A stretch of DNA of 64,000 nucleotides. It comes from DASRDU01 sp046331565. GTDB taxonomy: Bacteria > Acidobacteriota > Blastocatellia > RBC074. Positions 26,346 to 34,356 of the stretch are shown here, piece after piece. The stretch covers positions 248,001-312,000 of the forward strand of contig JAXLQP010000001.1 in assembly GCA_046331565.1 (NCBI GenBank), read 5' to 3'. A program made the position numbers and the translations under genes. The notes under the pieces were generated by a model. The model was not told where the DNA came from. It made no database searches and saw only the letters and a program-made list of their open reading frames with translations. Each line of letters starts with the position of its first letter. The first letter of the stretch is position 1.

Positions 26346-27380
26346 TCAAGGCTTGACCATGACCTTGAGCGCCTCGCGCTCGTTCATCGCGCGGTAGCCG
26401 TCAGGCACTCCGTCGAGTCCTGTGACGCGGTCGAAGACGCGGCCCGGCTCGATCCTGCCTTCGAGGACATCAGGTAGAAGCTCATCAATGTAAGCGCGCA
26501 CAGGCGCAGGGCCGCCGCCGACGGTGATGTTGTTGTAAAATGCCGACTGTGACGCGGGCATCATCTCGTCCTGCGGAACGCCGACGCGGCCCACTGCGCC
26601 GCCCGGTCGCGCAATGCTGATCGAGGTGAACATCGCCTGATCGGTGCCAACGCATTCAAGGACAGAATGAGCGCCGAGTCCGCCGGTGAGCGCACGCACA
26701 CGCTCCACCGCTTCGTCGCCGCGCTCGCTGACGACATCGGTTGCGCCGAATTCTCTGGCGAGTGCGATCCGGTCAGGATGGCGGCCCAGCAGAATGATTT
26801 GCTCTGCGCCGAGTCGTTGCGCAGCGATCACTCCACACAAGCCGACCGCGCCATCTCCGACGACAGCCGCAATCCTGCCGGGGCCGACCTGTGCGGTGAC
26901 GGCTGCGTGATGGCCCGTGCCCATCACATCCGAGAGCGTGAGCAGCGACGGCATCAACGCTTCATCTTTGCCGACTGGCAGGACGAAGAGCGTTCCGTCT
27001 GCCTGCGGAATACGAACGGCTTCGGCCTGTGCTCCGGCCACCCTGGCATTGCCGAAGAAGCCGCCGTGCAGGCAGGACGTTTGCAGCCCTTCGCGGCAGA
27101 ACTCGCAGGTGCCGTCTGACCAGGCGAACGGCATGATGACGAAATCGCCGACTTTGATGGTGCGCACGTCGGCCCCGACCTCTGCGACGATGCCGATGGC
27201 TTCGTGTCCCATGACGACACCTGAGTCGCTGTGTTTCATTGCTTTGTACGGCCAGAGATCGCTCCCGCAGATGCAGGCGCGAGTGACGGTGACCACTGCG
27301 TCAGTCGGTTCAATAAGAGTCGCATCAGGGACGTTCTCAATCCGAACGTCGCCCGCGCCGAACATGACAGTTGCGCGCAT
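26346..27380 (-). CDS. Zinc-dependent alcohol dehydrogenase (threonine dehydrogenase-like)
   Basis: 344 residues, third medium-chain dehydrogenase of the region. Catalytic zinc residues are in ACICGSDLW and GHEAIG. The structural zinc loop keeps only three clear cysteines (GTCEFCREGLQTSC), so that site may be altered. The cofactor loop is GDGAVGLCGVIAAQ. A GGAGG box precedes the ATG. It heads the run towards the DUF2255-like and cupin genes (63 bp gap). Confidence 0.88.
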   Translation of the reverse strand: MRATVMFGAGDVRIENVPDATLIEPTDAVVTVTRACICGSDLWPYKAMKHSDSGVVMGHEAIGIVAEVGADVRTIKVGDFVIMPFAWSDGTCEFCREGLQTSCLHGGFFGNARVAGAQAEAVRIPQADGTLFVLPVGKDEALMPSLLTLSDVMGTGHHAAVTAQVGPGRIAAVVGDGAVGLCGVIAAQRLGAEQIILLGRHPDRIALAREFGATDVVSERGDEAVERVRALTGGLGAHSVLECVGTDQAMFTSISIARPGGAVGRVGVPQDEMMPASQSAFYNNITVGGGPAPVRAYIDELLPDVLEGRIEPGRVFDRVTGLDGVPDGYRAMNEREALKVMVKP

Positions 27381-27586
27381 AATGATTTACCTCCGGTTTA
27401 TTTCTTCGAGGCACAGCTTACCTTGCAAGAGGCAGGCCGTCGCAGGCGTTCTTGCTCGATCCGGGGCGATCTTGCTCGAAACCGCATAGCGAAGCCTGAT
27501 CACACCAGAGGCGTGAAACTCAGCGCCATCGCGCGCGCCTGCTGCTGAAGGAAAGTGATTGACTGGAACTGGCAGCGAGGCGTGAA

Positions 27587-28492
27587 TTAACGCTGCCGAC
27601 GGTAATCGCTCGGAGAAAGGCCGGTTTCTCTGCGAAAGAGCCTGGCGAAATGGCTGGGGTCTGCGTAACCTACTTCAAGTGATACTTCCATCACGCTCTT
27701 TTTCGTTTCGCGCAGTAGTTGTCGCGCGAGGTTCAGGCGCAAATTGATGTGATAGCGCGAAGGTGAAACGCCGAGGGCGCTTTTGAACAAACGCTGAAAA
27801 TGAAACTTGCTCAACTCCGCCTGCGCCGCCAGATGATCAAGACTGAAGTCTTCGGCGACGTGATCGGCCATCCAGTTTGTGATCTGGCGGAGTTTGTAAC
27901 CGGGGAGCGACCTGTTGTTGCTGCGCGCATCTTCATCCGTCACACCATAATTACGGGCCAGATAAACAGCAATCGCCTGAGCGAGAGACTGGACGAAAAG
28001 CGCGCTGGCCTGCCCGCGCATCAGCTCTTCGCGCAGCAGTCCCAGTAACGCATTCAGGTGTTCATCGTTGAAGGCCGAAGCATCTCGCAGCCTTGCGTGC
28101 GCCGCTTCGTTCCCGAAAACTTCTTCCAGCGCGCGCTGTAAGACCGGCAATTCAATGAAAACCAGCATGGTCTCGAACGGCTCGTTGCTGACCGCGCGCC
28201 ACCGAACCTGGTAGGGAGTTCCACCTGTGGTGAGGAAGAAAGAACCCTTCTTAATCCGGTTCGTAATCCAGGGCTGACCGTCCTCCCGCTCCTGAAAATC
28301 AACTTCGCCCGACGTTGTCCAGGCGAGGAACGGTTCGCTGACCGAAGGGATGTGCAATGTGTCAACGGCAGGAGGCAGGGCAGTAATCCAGGTTTTGATG
28401 TCCCGCCACGCCTCGCCCCGACTCTCAAACAGGCACTTCCCTCCGGCGTAGCGCCAGAAGGCTTCAGCAGATGTTGCTTCGGGTATCAGCAT
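27587..28492 (-). CDS. AraC-family transcriptional regulator
   Basis: About 301 residues from the ATG at 28492; a TTG start 10 codons upstream (28522) is possible. The N-terminal cupin-like sensory domain is of the AraC_binding type (GSFFLTTGGTPYQVRW). The C-terminal 100 residues form the double helix-turn-helix (FSLDHLAAQAELSKFHFQRLFK and GYADPSHFARLFRRETG). It lies between the aldo/keto reductase and the dehydrogenase run, all in the same orientation, and probably controls them. Confidence 0.92.
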   Translation of the reverse strand: MLIPEATSAEAFWRYAGGKCLFESRGEAWRDIKTWITALPPAVDTLHIPSVSEPFLAWTTSGEVDFQEREDGQPWITNRIKKGSFFLTTGGTPYQVRWRAVSNEPFETMLVFIELPVLQRALEEVFGNEAAHARLRDASAFNDEHLNALLGLLREELMRGQASALFVQSLAQAIAVYLARNYGVTDEDARSNNRSLPGYKLRQITNWMADHVAEDFSLDHLAAQAELSKFHFQRLFKSALGVSPSRYHINLRLNLARQLLRETKKSVMEVSLEVGYADPSHFARLFRRETGLSPSDYRRQR

Positions 28493-28541
28493 GCATGGAC
28501 GAGTCTGCCTGCTTTCACGCAAAACCAGACTGAATTTCAGC

Positions 28542-29525
28542 TCAGAGATTCGTCATTTTTTCCAGGTGTTCAGGGTAACGATCTCCCTGCACCGTAATCT
28601 TCGACGCGGCGTTTTCAATCTCACTGAGTTCATCCTGAGTCAGTTCAATCGCCGCCGCTCCGATATTCTCTTCCAGGCGGTGCAGCTTCGTTGTCCCCGG
28701 AATCGGCACAATCCACGGCTTCTGCGCGAGCAGCCACGCGAGCGCAATCTGCGCGGGCGTCGCGTTCTTCTGCGCGCCGATGCTGCCGAGCAGATCAACC
28801 AGCGCCTGATTGGCTCTGCGCGCTTCGGGCGTGAAGCGCGGCAGGATGTTGCGGAAGTCGGTGCTGTCGAACGTCGTGCTTTCGTCAATTTTGCCCGTCA
28901 GGTAACCTTTCCCCAGCGGACTGTACGGGACGAGGCCAATGCCAAGTTCCTCGCAGGTCGGAATGATTTCTGCTTCGGGCCGTCGCCACCACAATGAATA
29001 TTCGTTCTGAAGCGCCGTGACCGGCTGAACGGCGTGTGCGCGACGAACCGTCTGCGCGCCCGCTTCTGACAGGCCGAAGTGTCTGACCTTGCCCGCCTGA
29101 ATCAACTCCCTGACCGTGCCTGCCACGTCCTCAATCGGCACGTTCGGGTCAACGCGATGCTGATAGAGCAGGTCAATCGTCTCAATCCTGAGCCGCCTGA
29201 GCGATCCCTCGACGACCTGTCTGATATGTTCGGGACGACTGTTGAGGCCACGCGGCTCGGTCGAGAAATCAAACCCGAACTTGGTGGCAATCACCACCTG
29301 GTTGCGGACGGGGGCGAGGGCTTCGCCAACGAGTTCTTCGTTGGTATAGGGGCCATAAACTTCGGCAGTATCAAAGAACGTGACGCCACGCTCGACCGCC
29401 GCGCGAAGCAGCGCGATCATCTCCTGCCTGTTTCCCGCCGGGCCGTAGCCAAAGCTCATGCCCATACAGCCGAGGCCGATGGCGGAGACTTCCAGATTAC
29501 TGTTTCCGAGTTTGCGTTTTTGCAT
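28542..29525 (-). CDS. Aldo/keto reductase
   Basis: A 327-residue NADPH-dependent carbonyl reductase, TIM barrel. Catalytic tetrad region: FFDTAEVYG (Asp and Tyr), ATKFGF (Lys) and LYQHRVD (His). The C-terminal cofactor site reads IPGTTKLHRLEENIGA. Best match by eye is the AKR13/YajO-like group. A GAAAGGAA box lies upstream. It is first in the minus-strand redox run. Confidence 0.94.
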   Translation of the reverse strand: MQKRKLGNSNLEVSAIGLGCMGMSFGYGPAGNRQEMIALLRAAVERGVTFFDTAEVYGPYTNEELVGEALAPVRNQVVIATKFGFDFSTEPRGLNSRPEHIRQVVEGSLRRLRIETIDLLYQHRVDPNVPIEDVAGTVRELIQAGKVRHFGLSEAGAQTVRRAHAVQPVTALQNEYSLWWRRPEAEIIPTCEELGIGLVPYSPLGKGYLTGKIDESTTFDSTDFRNILPRFTPEARRANQALVDLLGSIGAQKNATPAQIALAWLLAQKPWIVPIPGTTKLHRLEENIGAAAIELTQDELSEIENAASKITVQGDRYPEHLEKMTNL

Positions 29526-29602
29526 GATTATTCCTTTCAGGGATTCCTTTCAGGGAAAATCGTTCAATCAGGAGGCGAATTCGTTATTCTCATTGCTGCT
29601 GT

Positions 29603-29728
29603 TTTCAGATCGGTGTCGGTAAGTGTGGCGCGATTTGCCAAAATCGCGCGGCACCTGCAATCGGCTCGCCCGCGTGAGCCGCGCGATTTTGGCAAATCGC
29701 GCCACACTTACCGGACACCGATCTGAAA
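29603..29728. repeat. Family A palindromic repeat, copy 3
   Basis: Arms of 50-51 nt (29603-29652 and 29678-29728) pair along their whole length with one indel. The ends read TTTCAGATCGGTGTC and GACACCGATCTGAAA, and the centre TCGGCTCGCCCGCGTGA is shared with copy 4. With the next palindrome it fills most of the gap 29526-29867, where no gene is seen. Confidence 0.93.
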
Positions 29729-29757
29729 TCTGATCTGAATCAAGCCACGAAAGCCTG

Positions 29758-29849
29758 GGCACACAAGCTCACCACAGGGGACACAGAGGCAACCAGATTT
29801 GATACACCCTCTGTGAACCTCTGTGTCCCCTGTGGTGAGCTTGTGTGCC
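29758..29849. repeat. Family B palindrome (CACCACAGGGGACACAGAGG), copy 1
   Basis: Perfect 32-nt arms (29758-29789 and 29818-29849). Outer flanks GAATCAAGCCACGAA and TGCGTGTCTCGATT recur around copies at 49.35 kb and 60.4 kb. It lies just downstream of purH on the minus strand. Confidence 0.92.
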
Positions 29850-29867
29850 ATTGTTGCGTGTCTCGAT

Positions 29868-31481
29868 TTAGTGCTTGAAATGTCTGAGTCCGGTCAGCAG
29901 CATTGCGAGGCCGTGTTCGTTGGCGGCCTGAATGACTTCAGCATCGCGGACTGAGCCGCCGGGCTGAATAATCGCGGTGATGCCGTGCCGCGCGGCTTCA
30001 TCCACGCCGTCACGAAACGGGAAGAAGGCGTCCGAAGCCAGCACGGTTCCGGCGAGCGGAAGCTGCGCTTTCAGTGCGCCGAATCTGACTGAATCCACGC
30101 GCGACATCTGGCCTGCGCCGACGCCGACAAGCTGATTTTCATTGGCGTAAACAATCGCGTTCGACTTGACGTGCTTGCAGATGGCCCACGCAAAACGCAG
30201 CGCGCTCAGTTCGGCAGCAGTTGGCTGTCGTTCGGTGACGACCTGCAATTTCGCTTCGTCAATCAGCTCACGATCCTGATCCTGCACGAGCACGCCGCCG
30301 CTGATCTTTCTGAATTCGAACGATTGCGGCGCGGCATTCAGCCCCGCTTCACCCATTCGCAGTACGCGCAGGTTCTTTTTGGCTGAGAGCACCTGGCGCG
30401 CGCCGTCGGTGAATTCAGGCGCGATGATAACTTCGGCAAACATTTCGGCAATCTCGCGCGCCGCTGCTTCGTCCACCGTTCGTGAAAAAGCGATGATGCC
30501 GCCGAAGGCTGAAACCGGATCGGTGGCTTTGGCGTTCAGAAAAGCTTCGCGGGCCGTCGCCGCCACGCCCGCGCCGCATGGGTTGGTGTGTTTGATGATC
30601 GCGCACGAATGCGGCGCCTGGCCCGGATCAGAAGCCGTCGCCGCCTGCACGCGGTAAATTTCAGTAATCAGGTTCCACGCACCATCGGCATCAATCAGGT
30701 TGTTGTAGGAAAGCTCCTTGCCCTGCAACTGTTCGGCATTGGCCACGCCGAATTCATTCGCGCCCGCAATCTGATAAAGCGCGGCGCGCTGGTGCGGGTT
30801 TTCGCCGTAGCGCAGGTCGGTCACTTTCTTCAAACCCAGCTCAAGTTCGGCAGGGAACTGAGCCTGCGCTTCAGCGCCGACACCGGCCAGGAAGCGGGCA
30901 ATGTCGCGGTCATAGGCTGACGTATGCCGAAAGGCTGTGACGGCCAGTGCAAAGCGCGTGGCCTGGTCGAGCGCGCCCTGATGTTCATCGAGTTGCGCGA
31001 TCACTTCCTGGTAATCGGATGGTTCGACGACGACGGCGACATCAGCGTGATTTTTGGCCGCAGAGCGAATCATTGCCGGGCCGCCGATGTCAATGTTTTC
31101 AATGGCGTCCTCAAGCGTGACATCAGGTCTGGCGATGGTTTCGCGGAAGGGATAAAGATTGACGACGACCAGATCAATCGGAATGATGCCGTGTTCCTGC
31201 ATCTTTGCCTGATGTTCGGGATTGCTGCGAATGCCGAGAATGCCGCCGTGAACTTTCGGGTGCAGCGTCTTGACGCGCCCGTCGAGCATTTCGGGAAAGC
31301 CGGTGACTTCAGAAACATCCTGCACCTGCAGTCCCTGTTCGCGCAGCAGCCGGGCCGTGCCGCCGGTCGAAATCAGTTCGATGCCGTGGCGCGCCAGTGA
31401 CTGCGCGAATTCCACGATACCTGTTTTATTCGAGACGCTGACGAGCGCCCGCCGGATCTTTTTCAGTGAATAGTCTGACAC
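29868..31481 (-). CDS. purH: Bifunctional AICAR formyltransferase/IMP cyclohydrolase
   Basis: 537 residues performing the last two steps of purine synthesis, from AICAR to IMP. The N-terminal MGS-like cyclohydrolase domain (to about 200) shows ALVSVSNKTGIVEFA, STGGTARLLREQG and GRVKTLHPKVHGG. The C-terminal transformylase has LRYGENPHQRAALY and IIKHTNPCGAGVA. GTG start with AGGAGA upstream. Length is typical. It stands alone, not in a purine operon. Confidence 0.97.
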   Translation of the reverse strand: MSDYSLKKIRRALVSVSNKTGIVEFAQSLARHGIELISTGGTARLLREQGLQVQDVSEVTGFPEMLDGRVKTLHPKVHGGILGIRSNPEHQAKMQEHGIIPIDLVVVNLYPFRETIARPDVTLEDAIENIDIGGPAMIRSAAKNHADVAVVVEPSDYQEVIAQLDEHQGALDQATRFALAVTAFRHTSAYDRDIARFLAGVGAEAQAQFPAELELGLKKVTDLRYGENPHQRAALYQIAGANEFGVANAEQLQGKELSYNNLIDADGAWNLITEIYRVQAATASDPGQAPHSCAIIKHTNPCGAGVAATAREAFLNAKATDPVSAFGGIIAFSRTVDEAAAREIAEMFAEVIIAPEFTDGARQVLSAKKNLRVLRMGEAGLNAAPQSFEFRKISGGVLVQDQDRELIDEAKLQVVTERQPTAAELSALRFAWAICKHVKSNAIVYANENQLVGVGAGQMSRVDSVRFGALKAQLPLAGTVLASDAFFPFRDGVDEAARHGITAIIQPGGSVRDAEVIQAANEHGLAMLLTGLRHFKH

Positions 31482-31859
31482 TGTGGTTCTCCTGGAGTTT
31501 GCTGGAATCGGTTTTGAGTTTTCAGATGACGCAGGCGGTAGACGGAATTGTACACCACCAGGCCGGAAATAGAATCAGACCGAGGCCTGAAGCTGAAAAG
31601 CCGGACTGGTAAAGGAAGATCGCGGCCTGCGTCCTGTGTCAGATCGGTCTTAAATCTTTGTGCATACCTTGACTGTACCAGCAGTGAACAGTACCCTGAC
31701 GACAACAGACGATTGACCGGCAGACAATCGTATTCAACAACAATTACTGCGCCTGAACAGCAGGTGAACCAACAGGAACCCCCAGCCTGTATCCCTCAGG
31801 CCTGAGCCGGGCGTGAAGCATTTCAGTTCAGGAACTGACAAGTCAGGAGGATTGCTCAG
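31482..31859. other. Divergent gap purH / PEP-CTERM gene
   Basis: 378 nt without a gene. It must contain both promoters. Only the AGGAGG ribosome site of the plus-strand gene (31845-31850) is clear. Confidence 0.5.
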
Positions 31860-32249
31860 ATGCCCCGAAGAATCCTCTGGCTGATTGTCGCTGTTGTGTC
31901 TTTAACTGCGTTGTCTTCAGATGGTCTTGCCGACCCCGTGCAGATCAGTCAACTGCTGAACTGTCAAACGGCATCGCCGTCTGATGCCCCGGCCCGATTC
32001 AGACAGCCGGACGTGCTGTGTTACAACGCGCTCTATCAGCCGGATACAGAAAAATTCAAAGCCATTTCCGCTTACGCTGATCTCAGCACTTCGCCTGCGC
32101 CTGAGATCAGTTATTTCAGAGGCGCAGTCACCATTTCTCCGGTTGCCGCCGCAGTGCCCGTCCTGGTTGTGCCCGAACCAGCCGTCCTGATTCTGCTCGG
32201 CACCGGCCTGGTCATCACTGCCACCAGAGTTCGCAGGCGGATCAGGTAA
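31860..32249 (+). CDS. Small PEP-CTERM-anchored protein
   Basis: 129 residues. A signal peptide (about 1-24, ending SSDGLADP) is followed by a short mature domain with two cysteines. The C-terminus is the three-part PEP-CTERM sorting signal: VPEP, a hydrophobic helix (AVLILLGTGLVITA), and an Arg cluster (RVRRRIR). Such proteins are processed by exosortase and are linked to exopolysaccharide. No exosortase gene is in this window. The mature domain is not recognised. Confidence 0.85.
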   Translation: MPRRILWLIVAVVSLTALSSDGLADPVQISQLLNCQTASPSDAPARFRQPDVLCYNALYQPDTEKFKAISAYADLSTSPAPEISYFRGAVTISPVAAAVPVLVVPEPAVLILLGTGLVITATRVRRRIR

Positions 32250-32404
32250 CCTGGCAGCGACCAGGATCAAATCAGGGCAGATGCTGAAATCTGCGCGTAA
32301 AACACGGTGCCGGGCCTCCCTGCGCCATTTTCAGACAGGCGTTCAGACTGGTGAATGCGGGAAAGACCTGCCATCAAATAAAGAAGCCATCAGCCAGCTC
32401 AGCC

Positions 32405-32541
32405 TTCAATTGCGTAAACGGAAAGTGTGGCGCGGTTTGCCCGCAATCGCGCGGCATCAGTCATCGGCTTGCCCGCGTGAGCCGCGCGATCACAGGCAAA
32501 TCGCGCCTCACCGGCTGCTTTCGGACACTGATCTGAAAAGC
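32405..32541. repeat. Family A palindromic repeat, copy 4 (diverged)
   Basis: Same layout as copy 3 with the shared centre ATCGGCTTGCCCGCGTGA and arms around GGCGCGGTTTGCCCGCAATC / GATCACAGGCAAATCGCGCC, which now mispair at several sites. Ends read TTCAATTGCGT (as in copy 2) and CGGACACTGATCTGAAA (as in copy 3). It occupies the gap 32250-32554 between two convergent genes. Confidence 0.85.
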
Positions 32542-32554
32542 GATGTGCTGCGGT

Positions 32555-33352
32555 CTATTTCCCGGTCATTGCCGCCGCTGCTTCATCCACCATCCAGAGC
32601 AGCGAGCCGTTGCCGGGGTTGATCAACTGGCAGGGATAAAGATCAGGTTGCCGCGGCCCTTCGAGGACTTCCTTCAGCGTGGCGGCTTTGTCGGCGCCGG
32701 CAACCAGGAAGGTGATGTTGCGGGCATTGTTGATCGTGGCGGCGGTCAGGGTGATGCGGTGCGCCTGGAATTTTTCGACGTAACTGGCAACGGCAATCTG
32801 AGTGCCTGCGTGCAGCGCCGTCGTGCCGGGAAAGAGCGAAGCCGTATGACCGTCTGCGCCCATGCCCAGAAAGACCAGATCGAAGCGCGGCAGTTGCGAG
32901 AGCGGCGCTGTGCCTGTTTTCAAGGCTCCCGGCCCGGTCAGAAAGAAATTTCGCAACGTGGCGGAATATTCTTCAGCCGCCTGATCGGGACTGGGATTCT
33001 CTCCGGCAATGCGAAAGATGTTCTGTTCAGGCACCGGCACTTTTGAGAGCAGCGTTTCGCGGGTCATTCGGTAGTTGCTGTCCTGGTGATCAGGCGGCAC
33101 GCAGCGTTCATCGCCCCAGAAAAAAAAGATTGATGACCAGGGCACCGTGTCGAGAAACGGTTCGGCGGCCAGCGCCGTAAACATTGCTTTCGGCGTTGAC
33201 CCGCCTGACAGCGCAACGGTGAAGCGACCGCATCCGATGACATACTGATCAGCCAGTCGCGCAAAATGCCGCGCCGCTTTCAGCGCGAGTTCTTCGGCGT
33301 TCTGATAAATGCGAATTGACCGGCCCGGAAGATTGAGTGCCGTAGTGGACAT
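32555..33352 (-). CDS. pgl: 6-phosphogluconolactonase
   Basis: 265 residues from MSTTALNLPGRS, chosen for the AAGGAG box upstream. Second step of the oxidative pentose phosphate pathway: hydrolysis of 6-phosphogluconolactone. Motifs: FTVALSGGSTPKAMF, FFWGDERCVPPDHQDSNYRM and DLVFLGMGADGHTASLFPG. It is 40 bp downstream of the HAD phosphatase gene in the same orientation. No zwf or gnd is in the window. Confidence 0.95.
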   Translation of the reverse strand: MSTTALNLPGRSIRIYQNAEELALKAARHFARLADQYVIGCGRFTVALSGGSTPKAMFTALAAEPFLDTVPWSSIFFFWGDERCVPPDHQDSNYRMTRETLLSKVPVPEQNIFRIAGENPSPDQAAEEYSATLRNFFLTGPGALKTGTAPLSQLPRFDLVFLGMGADGHTASLFPGTTALHAGTQIAVASYVEKFQAHRITLTAATINNARNITFLVAGADKAATLKEVLEGPRQPDLYPCQLINPGNGSLLWMVDEAAAAMTGK

Positions 33353-33392
33353 TGCAGACTCCTTGCTTGCATTCACTGACTTCAAAAATCTG

Positions 33393-34205
33393 TCAGGTAT
33401 TCAGCACATATTTTTCAATGCCGCGTGACCAGCCTTCGTCATCGTTTGAAGTGGTCGTGACGGTGGCGGCAGCGCGGACTTCATCAACGGCCTGGCCCAT
33501 CGCCATGCTCAGCCCGGCCTGGCGAAACATTTCAATGTCGTTCGGGCCGTCACCGATGACGGCGACCTGTTGCAGTGCCACACCGTAAGCCCCGGCCAGG
33601 CGAATCACGACTGAGCCTTTGTGCATGCCATCAGCCGTGACATCCAGAAAGCGCGGCTTCGAGCGTGAGGCTGACACCTTTCCCTTCAACTCGCTGTTGA
33701 CGGCGACTGTGGCTTCGGCAACGCGCTCAGGTTTGCCAACGACAGTCAGCTTGACGGCCTCTGATTGCAGCGCCTGCTGATAATCATCCAGCCGGGCAGG
33801 GAATCCGGCGGTGTGTTCCTCGCGTTCGACGAAGGCATCGCGGACGGGGGCATACCACTCAGTCTCAGTGTAAATCCAGACATTGATTTCGTGGCGGGTG
33901 GCAATGTCGCTGACGTGCGCCATCACGTCCGGCGTCAGAAAGCTGCGCGCCGTAACCTGGCCTGCGGCATTGATGAGCAGCGCGCCGTTGAAAGCTGCGA
34001 AGGGCGAAGCGAGATCAAGCGCGGCAGCCAGCGGAAAGATGCTGCGCGGCGGGCGCGAACTGGCCAGGGCGAGCGCGATGCCGCGAGCGTGCAGCCTGGC
34101 CGCTGTCGCACGGGTGGCGGCAGTGACTTCGTGATTGGAAGTAATCAGTGTGCCGTCAATATCAGAGATGACGAGCGCAATCTGGCTGGAACCGGGGCCG
34201 GGCAT
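33393..34205 (-). CDS. HAD-superfamily (Cof-type) hydrolase
   Basis: 270 residues from MPGPGSSQ (AAAGGAA box upstream). Motif I is ISDIDGTLI, motif II ALASSRPPR, and the metal-binding motif IV is AVIGDGPNDIEMF, with a C2-type cap. These enzymes dephosphorylate sugar phosphates and other small metabolites. Placement directly before pgl suggests a sugar-phosphate substrate, but that is inference. Confidence 0.9.
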   Translation of the reverse strand: MPGPGSSQIALVISDIDGTLITSNHEVTAATRATAARLHARGIALALASSRPPRSIFPLAAALDLASPFAAFNGALLINAAGQVTARSFLTPDVMAHVSDIATRHEINVWIYTETEWYAPVRDAFVEREEHTAGFPARLDDYQQALQSEAVKLTVVGKPERVAEATVAVNSELKGKVSASRSKPRFLDVTADGMHKGSVVIRLAGAYGVALQQVAVIGDGPNDIEMFRQAGLSMAMGQAVDEVRAAATVTTTSNDDEGWSRGIEKYVLNT

Positions 34206-34259
34206 AGATGATTCCTTTCCTTTCATTCGCAGGAACTCTGAATCAAGCCACCTAACATT

Positions 34260-34348
34260 GGTACGGTACCGCAAGCGTGAGCGAGCGGAGTCACCTGACA
34301 GCGCCTTTCATCACAAGCTCCGCTCGCTGACGCTCGCGGTACTGTACC
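34260..34348. repeat. Family C palindrome, copy 2
   Basis: Arms 34260-34290 and 34318-34348 pair at 28 of 31 positions and match the arm of the palindrome at 21336-21420. It lies between the HAD hydrolase and the histidine kinase, both on the minus strand. Confidence 0.85.
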
Positions 34349-34356
34349 GGCGTACT

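Noticed and set aside
29079..29726. A 215-codon plus-strand frame ending in ARFAKIARHLQ-type peptide
   Set aside because: Mostly antisense to the aldo/keto reductase, and its end is simply the translated family A palindrome. The same peptide appears in other copies because the repeat is shared.
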